This document shows positions 38,455 through 51,784 of a DNA stretch of 64,000 nucleotides, one piece after another. A program made the translations under genes and the position numbers. This DNA is from Oenanthe sinensis (taxonomy: Eukaryota > Streptophyta > Magnoliopsida > Apiales > Apiaceae): assembly GCA_028671895.1 (NCBI GenBank), contig CM053800.1:22341886-22405885 (forward strand), given 5' to 3'. Every line of letters starts with the position of its first letter. Position 1 is the first letter of the stretch. Under the pieces are notes generated by a model. It saw only the letters and a list, made by a program, of their open reading frames with translations, ran no database searches and was not told the DNA's origin.

Positions 38455-40279
38455 TTGTAGGATTATTCTTGGCTCATTTGAACATGAAAACAATTCATAA
38501 CAACTTCTGACTTCATTCTTGACTCATTCGAACTTGGAAACAACTTGTAGCTTCATTCTTGACTCGTTTAAACATGGAAACAACTTGTAAACTCTTTTAG
38601 GATTATTCTTGGCTCATTTGAACATGAAAACAATTCATAACAACTTCTGACTTCATTCTTGACTCATTCGAACTTGGAAACAACTTGTAGCTTCATTCTT
38701 GACTCATTTGAACATGGAAACAACTTATAAACTCTTGTAGGATCATTCTTGGCTCATTTGAACATTAAAAATAATTCATAACAACTTGAGACGCCATTTT
38801 TGACTCGTTAAAACATGGAAACACCTTATAAACTCTTGTAGGATTATTCTTGGCTCATTTGAACATGAAAACAATTCATAACAACTTCTGACTTCATTCT
38901 TGACTCATTCGAACTTGGAAAAAACTTGTAGCTTCATTCTTGACTCATTTGAACATGGAAACAACTTGTAAACTCTTGTAGGATCAGTCTTGGCTCATTT
39001 GAACATGAAAATAATTCATAACAACCTGAGACGTCATTTTTGAGTCGTTAAAACATGGAAACACCTTATAAACATTTGTAGGATTATTCTTGGCTCATTT
39101 GAACATGAAAACAATTCATAACAACTTCTGACTTCATTCTTGACTCATTCGAACTTGGAAAAAACTTGTAGCTTCATTCTTGACTCATTTGAACATGGAA
39201 ACAACTTGTAAACTCTTGTAGGATCATTCTTGGCTCATTTGAACATTAAAAATAATTCATAACAACTTGAGACGTCATTTTTGACTCGTTGAAACATGGA
39301 AACACCTTATAAACTCTTGTAGGATTATTTTTGGCTCATTTGAACATGAAAACAATTCAGAACAACTTCTGACTTCATTCTTGACTCATTCGAACTTGGA
39401 AAAAACTTGTAGCTTCATTCTTGACTCATTTGAACATGGAAACAACTTGTAAACTCTTGTAGGATCATTCTTGGCTCATTTGAACATTAAAAATAATTCA
39501 TAACAACTTGAGACGTCATTTTTGACTCGTTAAAACATGGAAACACCTTATAAACTCTTGTAGGATTATTCTTGGCTCATTTGAACATGAAAACAATTCA
39601 TAACAACTTCTGACTTCATTCTTGACTCATTCGAACTTGGAAAAAACTTGTAGCTTCATTCTTGACTCATTTGAACATGGAAACAACTTGTAAACTCTTG
39701 TAGGATCATTCTTGGCTCATTTGAACATTAAAAATAATTCATAACAACTTGAGACGTCATTTTTGACTCGTTAAAACATGGAAACACCTTATAAACTCTT
39801 GTAGGATTATTCTTGGCTCATTTGAACATGAAAACAATTCATAACAACTTCTGACTTCATTCTTGACTCATTCGAACTTGGAAAAAACTTGTAGCTTCAT
39901 TCTTGACTCATTTGAACATGGAAACAACTTGTAAACTCTTGTAGGATCATTCTTGGCTCATTTGAACATTAAAAATAATTCATAACAACTTGAGACGTCA
40001 TTTTTGACTCGTTAAAACATGGAAACACCTTATAAACTCTTGTAGGATTATTTTTGGCTCATTTGAACATGAAAACAATTCATAACAACTTCTGACTTCA
40101 TTCTTGACTCATTCGAACTTGGAAAAAACTTGTAGCTTCATTCTTGACTCATTTGAACATGGAAACAACTTGTAAACTTTTGTAGGATCATTCTTGGCTC
40201 ATTTGAACATGAAAATAATTCGTAACAACTTGAGACGTCATTTTTGAGTCGTTAAAACATGGAAACACCTTATAAACTC
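38455..40279 (+). repeat. A-type super-repeat, copy 4 (1,825 bp)
   Basis: Same markers as the earlier A copies: GAGACGCC at 38,791, GGATCAGTCTTGG at 38,981 and AATTCGTAAC at 40,221. It has the full-length form with the extra T-D' pair, 241 bp longer than the preceding A copy. Confidence 0.88.
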
Positions 40280-42245
40280 TTGTAGGATTATTCTTGGCTC
40301 ATTTGAACATGAAAACAATTCATAACAACTTCTGACTTCATTCTTGACTCATTCGAACTTGGAAACAACTTGTAGCTTCATTCTTGACTCGTTTAAACAT
40401 GGAAACAACTTGTAAACTCTTTTAGGATTATTCTTGGCTCATTTGAACATGAAAACAATTCATAACAACTTCTGACTTCATTCTTGACTCATTCGAACTT
40501 GGAAACAACTTGTAGCTTCATTCTTGACTCATTTGAACATGGAAACAACTTATAAACTCTTGTAGGATCATTCTTGGCTCATTTGAACATTAAAAATAAT
40601 TCATAACAACTTGAGACGTCATTTTTGACTCGTTAAAACATGGAAACACCTTATAAACTCTTGTAGGATTATTCTTGGCTCATTTGAACATGAAAACAAT
40701 TCATAACAACTTCTGACTTCATTCTTGACTCATTCGAACTTGGAAAAAACTTGTAGCTTCATTCTTGACTCATTTGAACATGGAAACAACTTGTAAACTC
40801 TTGTAGGATCATTCTTGGCTCATTTGAACATTAAAAATAATTCATAACAACTTGAGACGTCATTTTTGACTCGTTAAAACATGGAAACACCTTATAAACT
40901 CTTGTAGGATTATTCTTGGCTAATTTGAACATGAAAACAATTCATAACAACTTCTGACTTCATTCTTGACTCATTCGAACTTGGAAAAAACTTGTAGCTT
41001 CATTCTTGACTCATTTGAACATGGAAACAACTTGTAAACTCTTGTAGGATCATTCTTGGCTCATTTGAACATTAAAAATAATTCATAACAACTTGAGACG
41101 TCATTTTTGACTCGTTGAAACATGGAAACACCTTATAAACTCTTGTAGGATTATTCTTGGCTCATTTGAACATGAAAACAATTCATAACAACTTCTGACT
41201 TCATTCTTGACTCATTCGAACTTGGAAAAAACTTGTAGCTTCATTCTTGACTCATTTGAACATGGAAACAACTTGTAAACTCTTGTAGGATCATTCTTGG
41301 CTCATTTGAACATTAAAAATAATTCATAACAACTTGAGACGTCATTTTTGACTCGTTAAAACATGGAAACACCTTATAAACTCTTGTAGGATTATTTTTG
41401 GCTCATTTGAACATGAAAACAATTCATAACAACTTCTGACTTCATTCTTGACTCATTCGAACTTGGAAAAAACTTGTAGCTTCATTCTTGACTCATTTGA
41501 ACATGGAAACAACTTGTAAACTTTTGTAGGATCATTCTTGGCTCATTTGAACATGAAAATAATTCATAACAACTTGAGACGTCATTTTTGAGTCGTTAAA
41601 ACATGGAAACACCTTATAAACTCTTGTAGGATTATTCTTGGCTCATTTGAACATGAAAACAATTCATAACAACTTCTGACTTCATTCTTGACTCATTCGA
41701 ACTTGGAAACAACTTGTAGCTTCATTCTTGACTCGTTTAAACATGGAAACAACTTGTAAACTCTTTTAGGATTATTCTTGGCTCATTTGAACATGAAAAC
41801 AATTCATAACAACTTCTGACTTCATTCTTGACTCATTCGAACTTGGAAAAAACTTGTAGCTTCATTCTTGACTCATTTGAACATGGAAACAACTTGTAAA
41901 CTCTTGTAGGATCATTCTTGGCTCATTTGAACATTAAAAATAATTCATAACAACTTGAGACGTCATTTTTGACTCGTTGAAACATGGAAACACCTTATAA
42001 ACTCTTGTAGGATTATTTTTGGCTCATTTGAACATGAAAACAATTCAGAACAACTTCTGACTTCATTCTTGACTCATTCGAACTTGGAAAAAACTTGTAG
42101 CTTCATTCTTGACTCATTTGAACATGGAAACAACTTGTAAACTCTTGTAGGATCATTCTTGGCTTATTTGAACATTAAAAATAATTCATAACAACTTGAG
42201 ACGTCATTTTTGACTCGTTAAAACATGGAAACACCTTATAAACTC
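40280..42245 (+). repeat. B-type super-repeat, copy 2 (1,966 bp)
   Basis: Matches 36,489-38,454 at 3,791 bp, including CGTTGAAAC at 41,114 and GGCTTATTTGAACATT at 42,162. A private change, GGCTAATTTG, lies near 40,918. Confidence 0.88.
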
Positions 42246-45200
42246 TTGTAGGATTATTCTTGGCTCATTTGAACATGAAAACAATTCATAACAACTTCTG
42301 ACTTCATTCTTGACTCATTCGAACTTGGAAAAAACTTGTAGCTTCATTCTTGACTCATTTGAACATGGAAACAACTTGTAAACTCTTGTAGGATCATTCT
42401 TGGCTCATTTGAACATTAAAAATAATTCATAACAACTTGAGACGTCATTTTTGACTCGTTAAAACATGGAAACACCTTATAAACTCTTGTAGGATTATTC
42501 TTGGCTCATTTGAACATGAAAACAATTCATAACAACTTCTGACTTCATTCTTGACTCATTCGAACTTGGAAAAAACTTGTAGCTTCATTCTTGACTCATT
42601 TGAACATGGAAACAACTTGTAAACTCTTGTAGGATCATTCTTGGCTCATTTGAACATTAAAAATAATTCATAACAACTTGAGACGTCATTTTTGACTCGT
42701 TAAAACATGGAAACACCTTATAAACTCTTGTAGGATTATTTTTGGCTCATTTGAACATGAAAACAATTCATAACAACTTCTGACTTCATTCTTGACTCAT
42801 TCGAACTTGGAAAAAACTTGTAGCTTCATTCTTGACTCATTTGAACATGGAAACAACTTGTAAACTTTTGTAGGATCATTCTTGGCTCATTTGAACATGA
42901 AAATAATTCGTAACAACTTGAGACGTCATTTTTGAGTCGTTAAAACATGGAAACACCTTATAAACTCTTGTAGGATTATTCTTGGCTCATTTGAACATGA
43001 AAACAATTCATAACAACTTCTGACTTCATTCTTGACTCATTCGAACTTGGAAACAACTTGTAGCTTCATTCTTGACTCGTTTAAACATGGAAACAACTTG
43101 TAAACTCTTTTAGGATTATTCTTGGCTCATTTGAACATGAAAACAATTCATAACAACTTCTGACTTCATTCTTGACTCATTCGAACTTGGAAACAACTTG
43201 TAGCTTCATTCTTGACTCATTTGAACATGGAAACAACTTATAAACTCTTGTAGGATCATTCTTGGCTCATTTGAACATTAAAAATAATTCATAACAACTT
43301 GAGACGTCATTTTTGACTCGTTAAAACATGGAAACACCTTATAAACTCTTGTAGGATTATTCTTGGCTCATTTGAACATGAAAACAATTCATAACAACTT
43401 CTGACTTCATTCTTGACTCATTCGAACTTGGAAAAAACTTGTAGCTTCATTCTTGACTCATTTGAACATGGAAACAACTTGTAAACTCTTGTAGGATCAT
43501 TCTTGGCTCATTTGAACATTAAAAATAATTCATAACAACTTGAGACGTCATTTTTGACTCGTTAAAACATGGAAACACCTTATAAACTCTTGTAGGATTA
43601 TTCTTGGCTCATTTGAACATGAAAACAATTCATAACAACTTCTGACTTCATTCTTGACTCATTCGAACTTGGAAAAAACTTGTAGCTTCATTCTTGACTC
43701 ATTTGAACATGGAAACAACTTGTAAACTCTTGTAGGATCATTCTTGGCTCATTTGAACATTAAAAATAATTCATAACAACTTGAGACGTCATTTTTGACT
43801 CGTTAAAACATGGAAACACCTTATAAACTCTTGTAGGATTATTCTTGGCTCATTTGAACATGAAAACAATTCATAACAACTTCTGACTTCATTCTTGACT
43901 CATTCGAACTTGGAAAAAACTTGTAGCTTCATTCTTGACTCATTTGAACTTGGAAACAACTTGTAAACTCTTGTAGGATCATTCTTGGCTCATTTGAACA
44001 TTAAAAATAATTCATAACAACTTGAGACGTCATTTTTGACTCGTTGAAACATGGAAACACCTTATAAACTCTTGTAGGATTATTCTTGGCTCATTTGAAC
44101 ATGAAAACAATTCATAACAACTTCTGACTTCATTCTTGACTCATTCGAACTTGGAAAAAACTTGTAGCTTCATTCTTGACTCATTTGAACATGGAAACAA
44201 CTTGTAAACTCTTGTAGGATCATTCTTGGCTCATTTGAACATTAAAAATAATTCATAACAACTTGAGACGTCATTTTTGACTCGTTAAAACATGGAAACA
44301 CCTTATAAACTCTTGTAGGATTATTTTTGGCTCATTTGAACATGAAAACAATTCATAACAACTTCTGACTTCATTCTTGACTCATTCGAACTTGGAAAAA
44401 ACTTGTAGCTTCATTCTTGACTCATTTGAACATGGAAACAACTTGTAAACTTTTGTAGGATCATTCTTGGCTCATTTGAACATGAAAATAATTCATAACA
44501 ACTTGAGACGTCATTTTTGAGTCGTTAAAACATGGAAACACCTTATAAACTCTTGTAGGATTATTCTTGGCTCATTTGAACATGAAAACAATTCATAACA
44601 ACTTCTGACTTCATTCTTGACTCATTCGAACTTGGAAACAACTTGTAGCTTCATTCTTGACTCGTTTAAACATGGAAACAACTTGTAAACTCTTTTAGGA
44701 TTATTCTTGGCTCATTTGAACATGAAAACAATTCATAACAACTTCTGACTTCATTCTTGACTCATTCGAACTTGGAAACAACTTGTAGCTTCATTCTTGA
44801 CTCATTTGAACATGGAAACAACTTATAAACTCTTGTAGGATCATTCTTGGCTCATTTGAACATTAAAAATAATTCATAACAACTTGAGACGCCATTTTTG
44901 ACTCGTTAAAACATGGAAACACCTTATAAACTCTTGTAGGATTATTCTTGGCTCATTTGAACATGAAAACAATTCATAACAACTTCTGACTTCATTCTTG
45001 ACTCATTCGAACTTGGAAAAAACTTGTAGCTTCATTCTTGACTCATTTGAACATGGAAACAACTTGTAAACTCTTGTAGGATCATTCTTGGCTCATTTGA
45101 ACATGAAAATAATTCATAACAACCTGAGACGTCATTTTTGAGTCGTTAAAACATGGAAACACCTTATAAACATTTGTAGGATTATTCTTGGCTCATTTGA

Positions 45201-45759
45201 ACATTAAACAATTCATAACAACTTCTGACTTCATTCTTGACTCATTCGAACTTGGAAAAAACTTGTAGCTTCATTCTTGACTCATTTGAACATGGAAACA
45301 ACTTGTAAACTCTTGTAGGATCATTCTTGGCTCATTTGAACATTAAAAATAATTCATAACAACTTGAGACGTCATTTTTGACTCGTTGAAACATGGAAAC
45401 ACCTTATAAACTCTTGTAGGATTATTTTTGGCTCATTTGAACATGAAAACAATTCAGAACAACTTCTGACTTCATTCTTGACTCATTCGAACTTGGAAAA
45501 AACTTGTAGCTTCATTCTTGACTCATTTGAACATGGAAACAACTTGTAAACTCTTGTAGGATCATTCTTGGCTCATTTGAACATTAAAAATAATTCATAA
45601 CAACTTGAGACGTCATTTTTGACTCGTTAAAACATGGAAACACCTTATAAACTCTTGTAGGATTATTCTTGGCTCATTTGAACATGAAAACAATTCATAA
45701 CAACTTCTGACTTCATTCTTGACTCATTCGAACTTGGAAAAAACTTGTAGCTTCATTCT
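42246..45759 (+). repeat. T/D' array with a further partial A-type copy
   Basis: T-D' pairs with GAAAAAAC dominate to 42,900. Later modules repeat A-like features: GAGACGCC at 44,889, AACCTGAGACG near 45,121, AAACATTTGTAGG near 45,170, CGTTGAAAC near 45,387 and ATTCAGAAC near 45,452. The GGATCAGTC change seen in other A copies is absent (GGATCATTC). A short indel gives AACATTAAACAATTC near 45,205. Confidence 0.84.
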
Positions 45760-46415
45760 TGACTCATTTGAACATGGAAACAACTTGTAAACTCTTGTAG
45801 GATCATTCTTGGCTCATTTGAACATGAAAAATAATTCATAACAACTTGAGACGTCATTTTTGACTCGTTAAAACATGGAAACACCTTATAAACTCTTGTA
45901 GGATTATTTTTGGCTCATTTTAACATGAAAACAATTCATAACAACTTCTGACTTCATTCTTGACTCATTCGAACTTGGAAAAAACTTGTAGCTTCATTCT
46001 TGACTCATTTGAACATGGAAACAACTTGTAAACTTTTGTAGGATCATTCTTGGCTCATTTGAACATGAAAATAATTCGTAACAACTTGAGACGTCATTTT
46101 TGAGTCGTTAAAACATGGAAACACCTTATAAACTCTTGTAGGATTATTCTTGGCTCATTTGAACATGAAAACAATTCATAACAACTTCTGACTTCATTCT
46201 TGACTCATTCGAACTTGGAAACAACTTGTAGCTTCATTCTTGACTCGTTTAAACATGGAAACAACTTGTAAACTCTTTTAGGATTATTCTTGGCTCATTT
46301 GAACATGAAAACAATTCATAACAACTTCTGACTTCATTCTTGACTCATTCGAACTTGGAAACAACTTGTAGCTTCATTCTTGACTCATTTGAACATGGAA
46401 ACAACTTATAAACTC

Positions 46416-46616
46416 TTGTAGGATCATTCTTGGCTCATTTGAACATTAAAAATAATTCATAACAACTTGAGACGTCATTTTTGACTCGTTAAAACATGGA
46501 AACACCATATAAACTCTTGTAGGATTATTCTTGGCTCATTTGAACATGAAAATAATTCGTAACAACTTGAGACGTCATTTTTGAGTCGTTAAAACATGGA
46601 AACACCTTATAAACTC
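46416..46616 (+). repeat. D'-D pair without intervening T, copy 1
   Basis: D' (46,416-46,516) is followed directly by D (46,517-46,616, AATTCGTAAC subtype). Elsewhere a D or D' is almost always separated from the next dimer by at least one T, so a T module was lost here. Confidence 0.88.
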
Positions 46617-47757
46617 TTGTAGGATTATTCTTGGCTCATTTGAACATGAAAACAATTCATAACAACTTCTGACTTCATTCTTGACTCATTCGAACTTGCA
46701 AACAACTTGTAGCTTCATTCTTGACTCGTTTAAACATGGAAACAACTTGTAAACTCTTGTAGGATTATTCTTGGCTCATTTGAACATGAAAACAATTCAT
46801 AACAACTTCTGACTTCATTCTTGACTCATTCGAACTTGGAAAAAACTTGTAGCTTCATTCTTGACTCATTTGAACATGAAAACAACTTGTAAACTCTTGT
46901 AGGATCATTCTTGGCTCATTTGAACATGAAAATAATTCGTAACAACTTGAGACGTCATTTTTGACTCGTTAAAACATGGAAACACCTTATAAACTCTTGT
47001 AGGATTATTCTTGGCTCATTTGAACATGAAAACAATTCATAACAACTTCTGACTTCATTCTTGACTCATTCGAACTTGGAAACAACTTGTAGCTTCATTC
47101 TTGACTCATTTGAACATGGAAACAACTTGTAAACTCTTGTAGGATCATTCTTGGCTCATTTGAACATTAAAAATAATTCATAACAACTTGAGACGTCATT
47201 TTTGACTCGTTAAAACATGGAAACACCTTATAAACTCTTGTAGGATTATTTTTGGCTCATTTGAACATGAAAACAATTCATAACAACTTCTGACTTCATT
47301 CTTGACTCATTCGAACTTGGAAAAAACTTGTAGCTTCATTCTTGACTCATTTGAACATGGAAACAACTTGTAAACTTTTGTAGGATCATTCTTGGCTCAT
47401 TTGAACATGAAAATAATTCATAACAACTTGAGACGTCATTTTTGAGTCGTTAAAACATGGAAACACCTTATAAACTCTTGTAGGATTATTCTTGGCTCAT
47501 TTGAACATGAAAACAATTCATAACAACTTCTGACTTCATTCTTGACTCATTCGAACTTGGAAACAACTTGTAGCTTCATTCTTGACTCGTTTAAACATGG
47601 AAACAACTTGTAAACTCTTTTAGGATTATTCTTGGCTCATTTGAACATGAAAACAATTCATAACAACTTCTGACTTCATTCTTGACTCATTCGAACTTGG
47701 AAACAACTTGTAGCTTCATTCTTGACTCATTTGAACATGGAAACAACTTATAAACTC

Positions 47758-47958
47758 TTGTAGGATCATTCTTGGCTCATTTGAACATTAAAAATAATTC
47801 ATAACAACTTGAGACGTCATTTTTGACTCGTTAAAACATGGAAACACCATATAAACTCTTGTAGGATTATTCTTGGCTCATTTGAACATGAAAATAATTC
47901 GTAACAACTTGAGACGTCATTTTTGAGTCGTTAAAACATGGAAACACCTTATAAACTC
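47758..47958 (+). repeat. D'-D pair without intervening T, copy 2
   Basis: Second copy of the same arrangement, 1,342 bp downstream, carried by the tandem duplication. Confidence 0.88.
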
Positions 47959-48442
47959 TTGTAGGATTATTCTTGGCTCATTTGAACATGAAAACAATTC
48001 ATAACAACTTCTGACTTCATTCTTGACTCATTCGAACTTGCAAACAACTTGTAGCTTCATTCTTGACTCGTTTAAACATGGAAACAACTTGTAAACTCTT
48101 GTAGGATTATTCTTGGCTCATTTGAACATGAAAACAATTCATAACAACTTCTGACTTCATTCTTGACTCATTCGAACTTGGAAAAAACTTGTAGCTTCAT
48201 TCTTGACTCATTTGAACATGAAAACAACTTGTAAACTCTTGTAGGATCATTCTTGGCTCATTTGAACATGAAAATAATTCGTAACAACTTGAGACGTCAT
48301 TTTTGACTCGTTAAAACATGGAAACACCTTATAAACTCTTGTAGGATTATTCTTGGCTCATTTGAACATGAAAACAATTCATAACAACTTCTGACTTCAT
48401 TCTTGACTCATTCGAACTTGGAAACAACTTGTAGCTTCATTC

Positions 48443-50062
48443 TTGACTCGTTTAAACATGGAAACAACTTGTAAACTCTTTTAGGATTATTCTTGGCTCA
48501 TTTGAACATGAAAACAATTCATACCAACTTCTGACTTCATTCTTGACTCATTCGAACTTGGAAACAACTTGTAGCTTCATTCTTGACTCATTTGAACATG
48601 GAAACAACTTATAAACTCTTGTAGGATCATTCTTGGCTCATTTGAACATTAAAAATAATTCATAACAACTTGAGACGTCATTTTTGACTCGTTAAAACAT
48701 GGAAACACCTTATAAACTCTTGTAGGATTATTCTTGGCTCATTTGAACATGAAAACAATTCATAACAACTTCTGACTTCATTCTTGACTCATTCGAACTT
48801 GGAAAAAACTTGTAGCTTCATTCTTGACTCATTTGAACATGGAAACAACTTGTAAACTCTTGTAGGATCATTCTTGGCTCATTTGAACATTAAAAATAAT
48901 TCATAACAACTTGAGACGTCATTTTTGACTCGTTAAAACATGGAAACAACTTGTAAACTCTTGTAGGATTATTCTTGGCTCATTTGAACATGAAAACAAT
49001 TCATAACAACTTCTGACTTCATTCTTGACTCATTCGAACTTGGAAACAACTTGTAGCTTCATTCTTGACTCGTTTAAACATGGAAACAACTTGTAAACTC
49101 TTTTAGGATTATTCTTGGCTCATTTGAATATGAAAACAATTCATAACAACTTCTGACTTCATTCTTGACTCATTCGAACTTGGAAACAACTTGTAGCTTC
49201 ATTCTTGACTCATTTGAACATGGAAACAACTTATAAACTCTTGTAGGATCATTCTTGGCTCATTTGAACATTAAAAATAATTCATAACAACTTGAGACGT
49301 CATTTTTGACTCGTTAAAACATGGAAACACCTTATAAACTCTTGTAGGATTATTCTTGGCTCATTTGAACATGAAAACAATTCATAACAACTTCTGACTT
49401 CATTCTTGACTCATTCGAACTTGGAAAAAACTTGTAGCTTCATTCTTGACTCATTTGAACATGGAAACAACTTGTAAACTCTTGTAGGATCATTCTTGGC
49501 TCATTTGAACATGAAAATAATTCATAACAACTTGAGACGTCATTTTTGAGTCGTTAAAACATGGAAACACCTTATAAACATTTGTAGGATTATTCTTGGC
49601 TCATTTGAACATGAAAACAATTCATGACAACTTCTGACTTCATTCTTGACTCATTCGAACTTGGAAAAAACTTGTAGCTTCATTCTTGACTCATTTGAAC
49701 ATGGAAACAACTTGTAAACTCTTGTAGGATCATTCTTCGCTCATTTGAACATTAAAAATAATTCATAACAACTTGAGACGTCATTTTTGACTCGTTAAAA
49801 CATGGAAACACCTTATAAACTCTTGTAGGATTATTTTTGGCTCATTTGAACATGAAAACAATTCATAACAACTTCTGAGTTCATTCTTGACTCATTCGAA
49901 CATGGAAAAAACTTGTAGCTTCATTCTTGACTCATTTGAACATGGAAACAACTTGTAAACTTTTGTAGGATCATTCTTGGCTCATTTGAACATGAAAATA
50001 ATTCGTAACAACTTGAGACGTCATTTTTGAGTCGTTAAAACATGGAAACACCTTATAAACTC
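48443..50062 (+). repeat. T/D/D' array with hybrid dimer
   Basis: Ordinary modules, with one D' near 48,862-48,962 whose tail reads GGAAACAACTTGTAAACTC (T-type) instead of GGAAACACCTTATAAACTC. That indicates local conversion from a T module. Variants ATTCATGACAAC (49,626 for the G) and CGAACATGGAAAAAAC (49,901 for CATGG) recur 3,065 bp downstream. Confidence 0.83.
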
Positions 50063-51784
50063 TTGTAGGATTATTCTTGGCTCATTTGAACATGAAAACA
50101 ATTCATAACAACTTCTGACTTCATTCTTGACTCATTCGAACTTGGAAACAACTTGTAGCTTCATTCTTGACTCGTTTAAACATGGAAACAACTTGTAAAC
50201 TCTTTTAGGATTATTCTTGGCTCATTTGAACATGAAAACAATTCATAACAACTTCTGACTTCATTCTTGACTCATTCGAACTTGGAAACAACTTGTAGCT
50301 TCATTCTTGACTCATTTGAACATGGAAACAACTTATAAACTCTTGTAGGATCATTCTTGGCTCATTTGAACATTAAAAATAATTCATAACAACTTGAGAC
50401 GTCATTTTTGACTCGTTAAAACATGGAAACACCTTATAAACTCTTGTAGGATTATTCTTGGCTCATTTGAACATGAAAACAATTCATAACAACTTCTGAC
50501 TTCATTCTTGACTCATTCGAACTTGGAAAAAACTTGTAGCTTCATTCTTGACTCATTTGAACATGAAAACAACTTGTAAACTCTTGTAGGATCATTCTTG
50601 GCTCATTTGAACATGAAAATAATTCGTAACAACTTGAGACGTCATTTTTGACTCGTTAAAACATGGAAACACCTTATAAACTCTTGTAGGATTATTCTTG
50701 GCTCATTTGAACATGAAAACAATTCATAACAACTTCTGACTTCATTCTTGACTCATTCGAACTTGGAAAAAACTTGTAGCTTCATTCTTGACTCATTTGA
50801 ACATGAAAACAACTTGTAAATTCTTGTAGGATCATTCTTGGCTCATTTGAACATGAAAATAATTCGTAACAACTTGAGACGTCATTTTTGAGTCGTTAAA
50901 ACATGGAAACACCTTATAAACTCTTGTAGGATTATTCTTGGCTCATTTGAACATGAAAACAATTCATAACAACTTCTGACTTCATTCTTGACTCATTCGA
51001 ACTTGGAAACAACTTGTAGCTTCATTCTTGACTCGTTTAAACATGGAAACAACTTGTAAACTCTTTTAGGATTATTCTTGGCTCATTTGAACATGAAAAC
51101 AATTCATAACAACTTCTGACTTCATTCTTGACTCATTCGAACTTGGAAACAACTTGTAGCTTCATTCTTGACTCATTTGAACATGGAAACAACTTATAAA
51201 CTCTTGTAGGATCATTCTTGGCTCATTTGAACATTAAAAATAATTCATAACAACTTGAGACGTCATTTTTGACTCGTTAAAACATGGAAACACCTTATAA
51301 ACTCTTGTAGGATTATTCTTGGCTCATTTGAACATGAAAACAATTCATAACAACTTCTGACTTCATTCTTGACTCATTCGAACTTGGAAAAAACTTGTAG
51401 CTTCATTCTTGACTCATTTGAACATGAAAACAACTTGTAAACTCTTGTAGGATCATTCTTGGCTCATTTGAACATGAAAATAATTCGTAACAACTTGAGA
51501 CGTCATTTTTGACTCGTTAAAACATGGAAACACCTTATAAACTCTTGTAGGATTATTCTTGGCTCATTTGAACATGAAAACAATTCATAACAACTTCTGA
51601 CTTCATTCTTGACTCATTCGAACTTGGAAAAAACTTGTAGCTTCATTCTTGACTCATTTGAACATGAAAACAACTTGTAAATTCTTGTAGGATCATTCTT
51701 GGCTCATTTGAACATGAAAATAATTCGTAACAACTTGAGACGTCATTTTTGAGTCGTTAAAACATGGAAACACCTTATAAACTC
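50063..51784 (+). repeat. 861-bp higher-order repeat, two copies
   Basis: Copies are 50,063-50,923 and 50,924-51,784, each T T D' T D T D (4x140 + 101 + 2x100 = 861). Both contain AACATGAAAACAACTTGTAAA and the change TAAATTCTTGTAGG at 50,821 and 51,682. It differs from the 862-bp unit only in having D in place of the second D'. Confidence 0.9.

Larger units (their letters stand above)
45760..48442 (+). repeat. 1,342-bp tandem duplication, two copies (limits approximate)
   Basis: Two private variants recur at 1,342 bp: AACACCATATAAAC (46,501 and 47,843) and CGAACTTGCAAAC (C at 46,699 and 48,041). A D'-D pair with no T between also recurs (46,416-46,616 and 47,758-47,958), as does AACATGAAAACAACTTG. 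Copy 1 has its own changes near 45,830 (AACATGAAAAATAATTC, one base longer) and 45,920 (TTTTAACATG). Confidence 0.86.
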
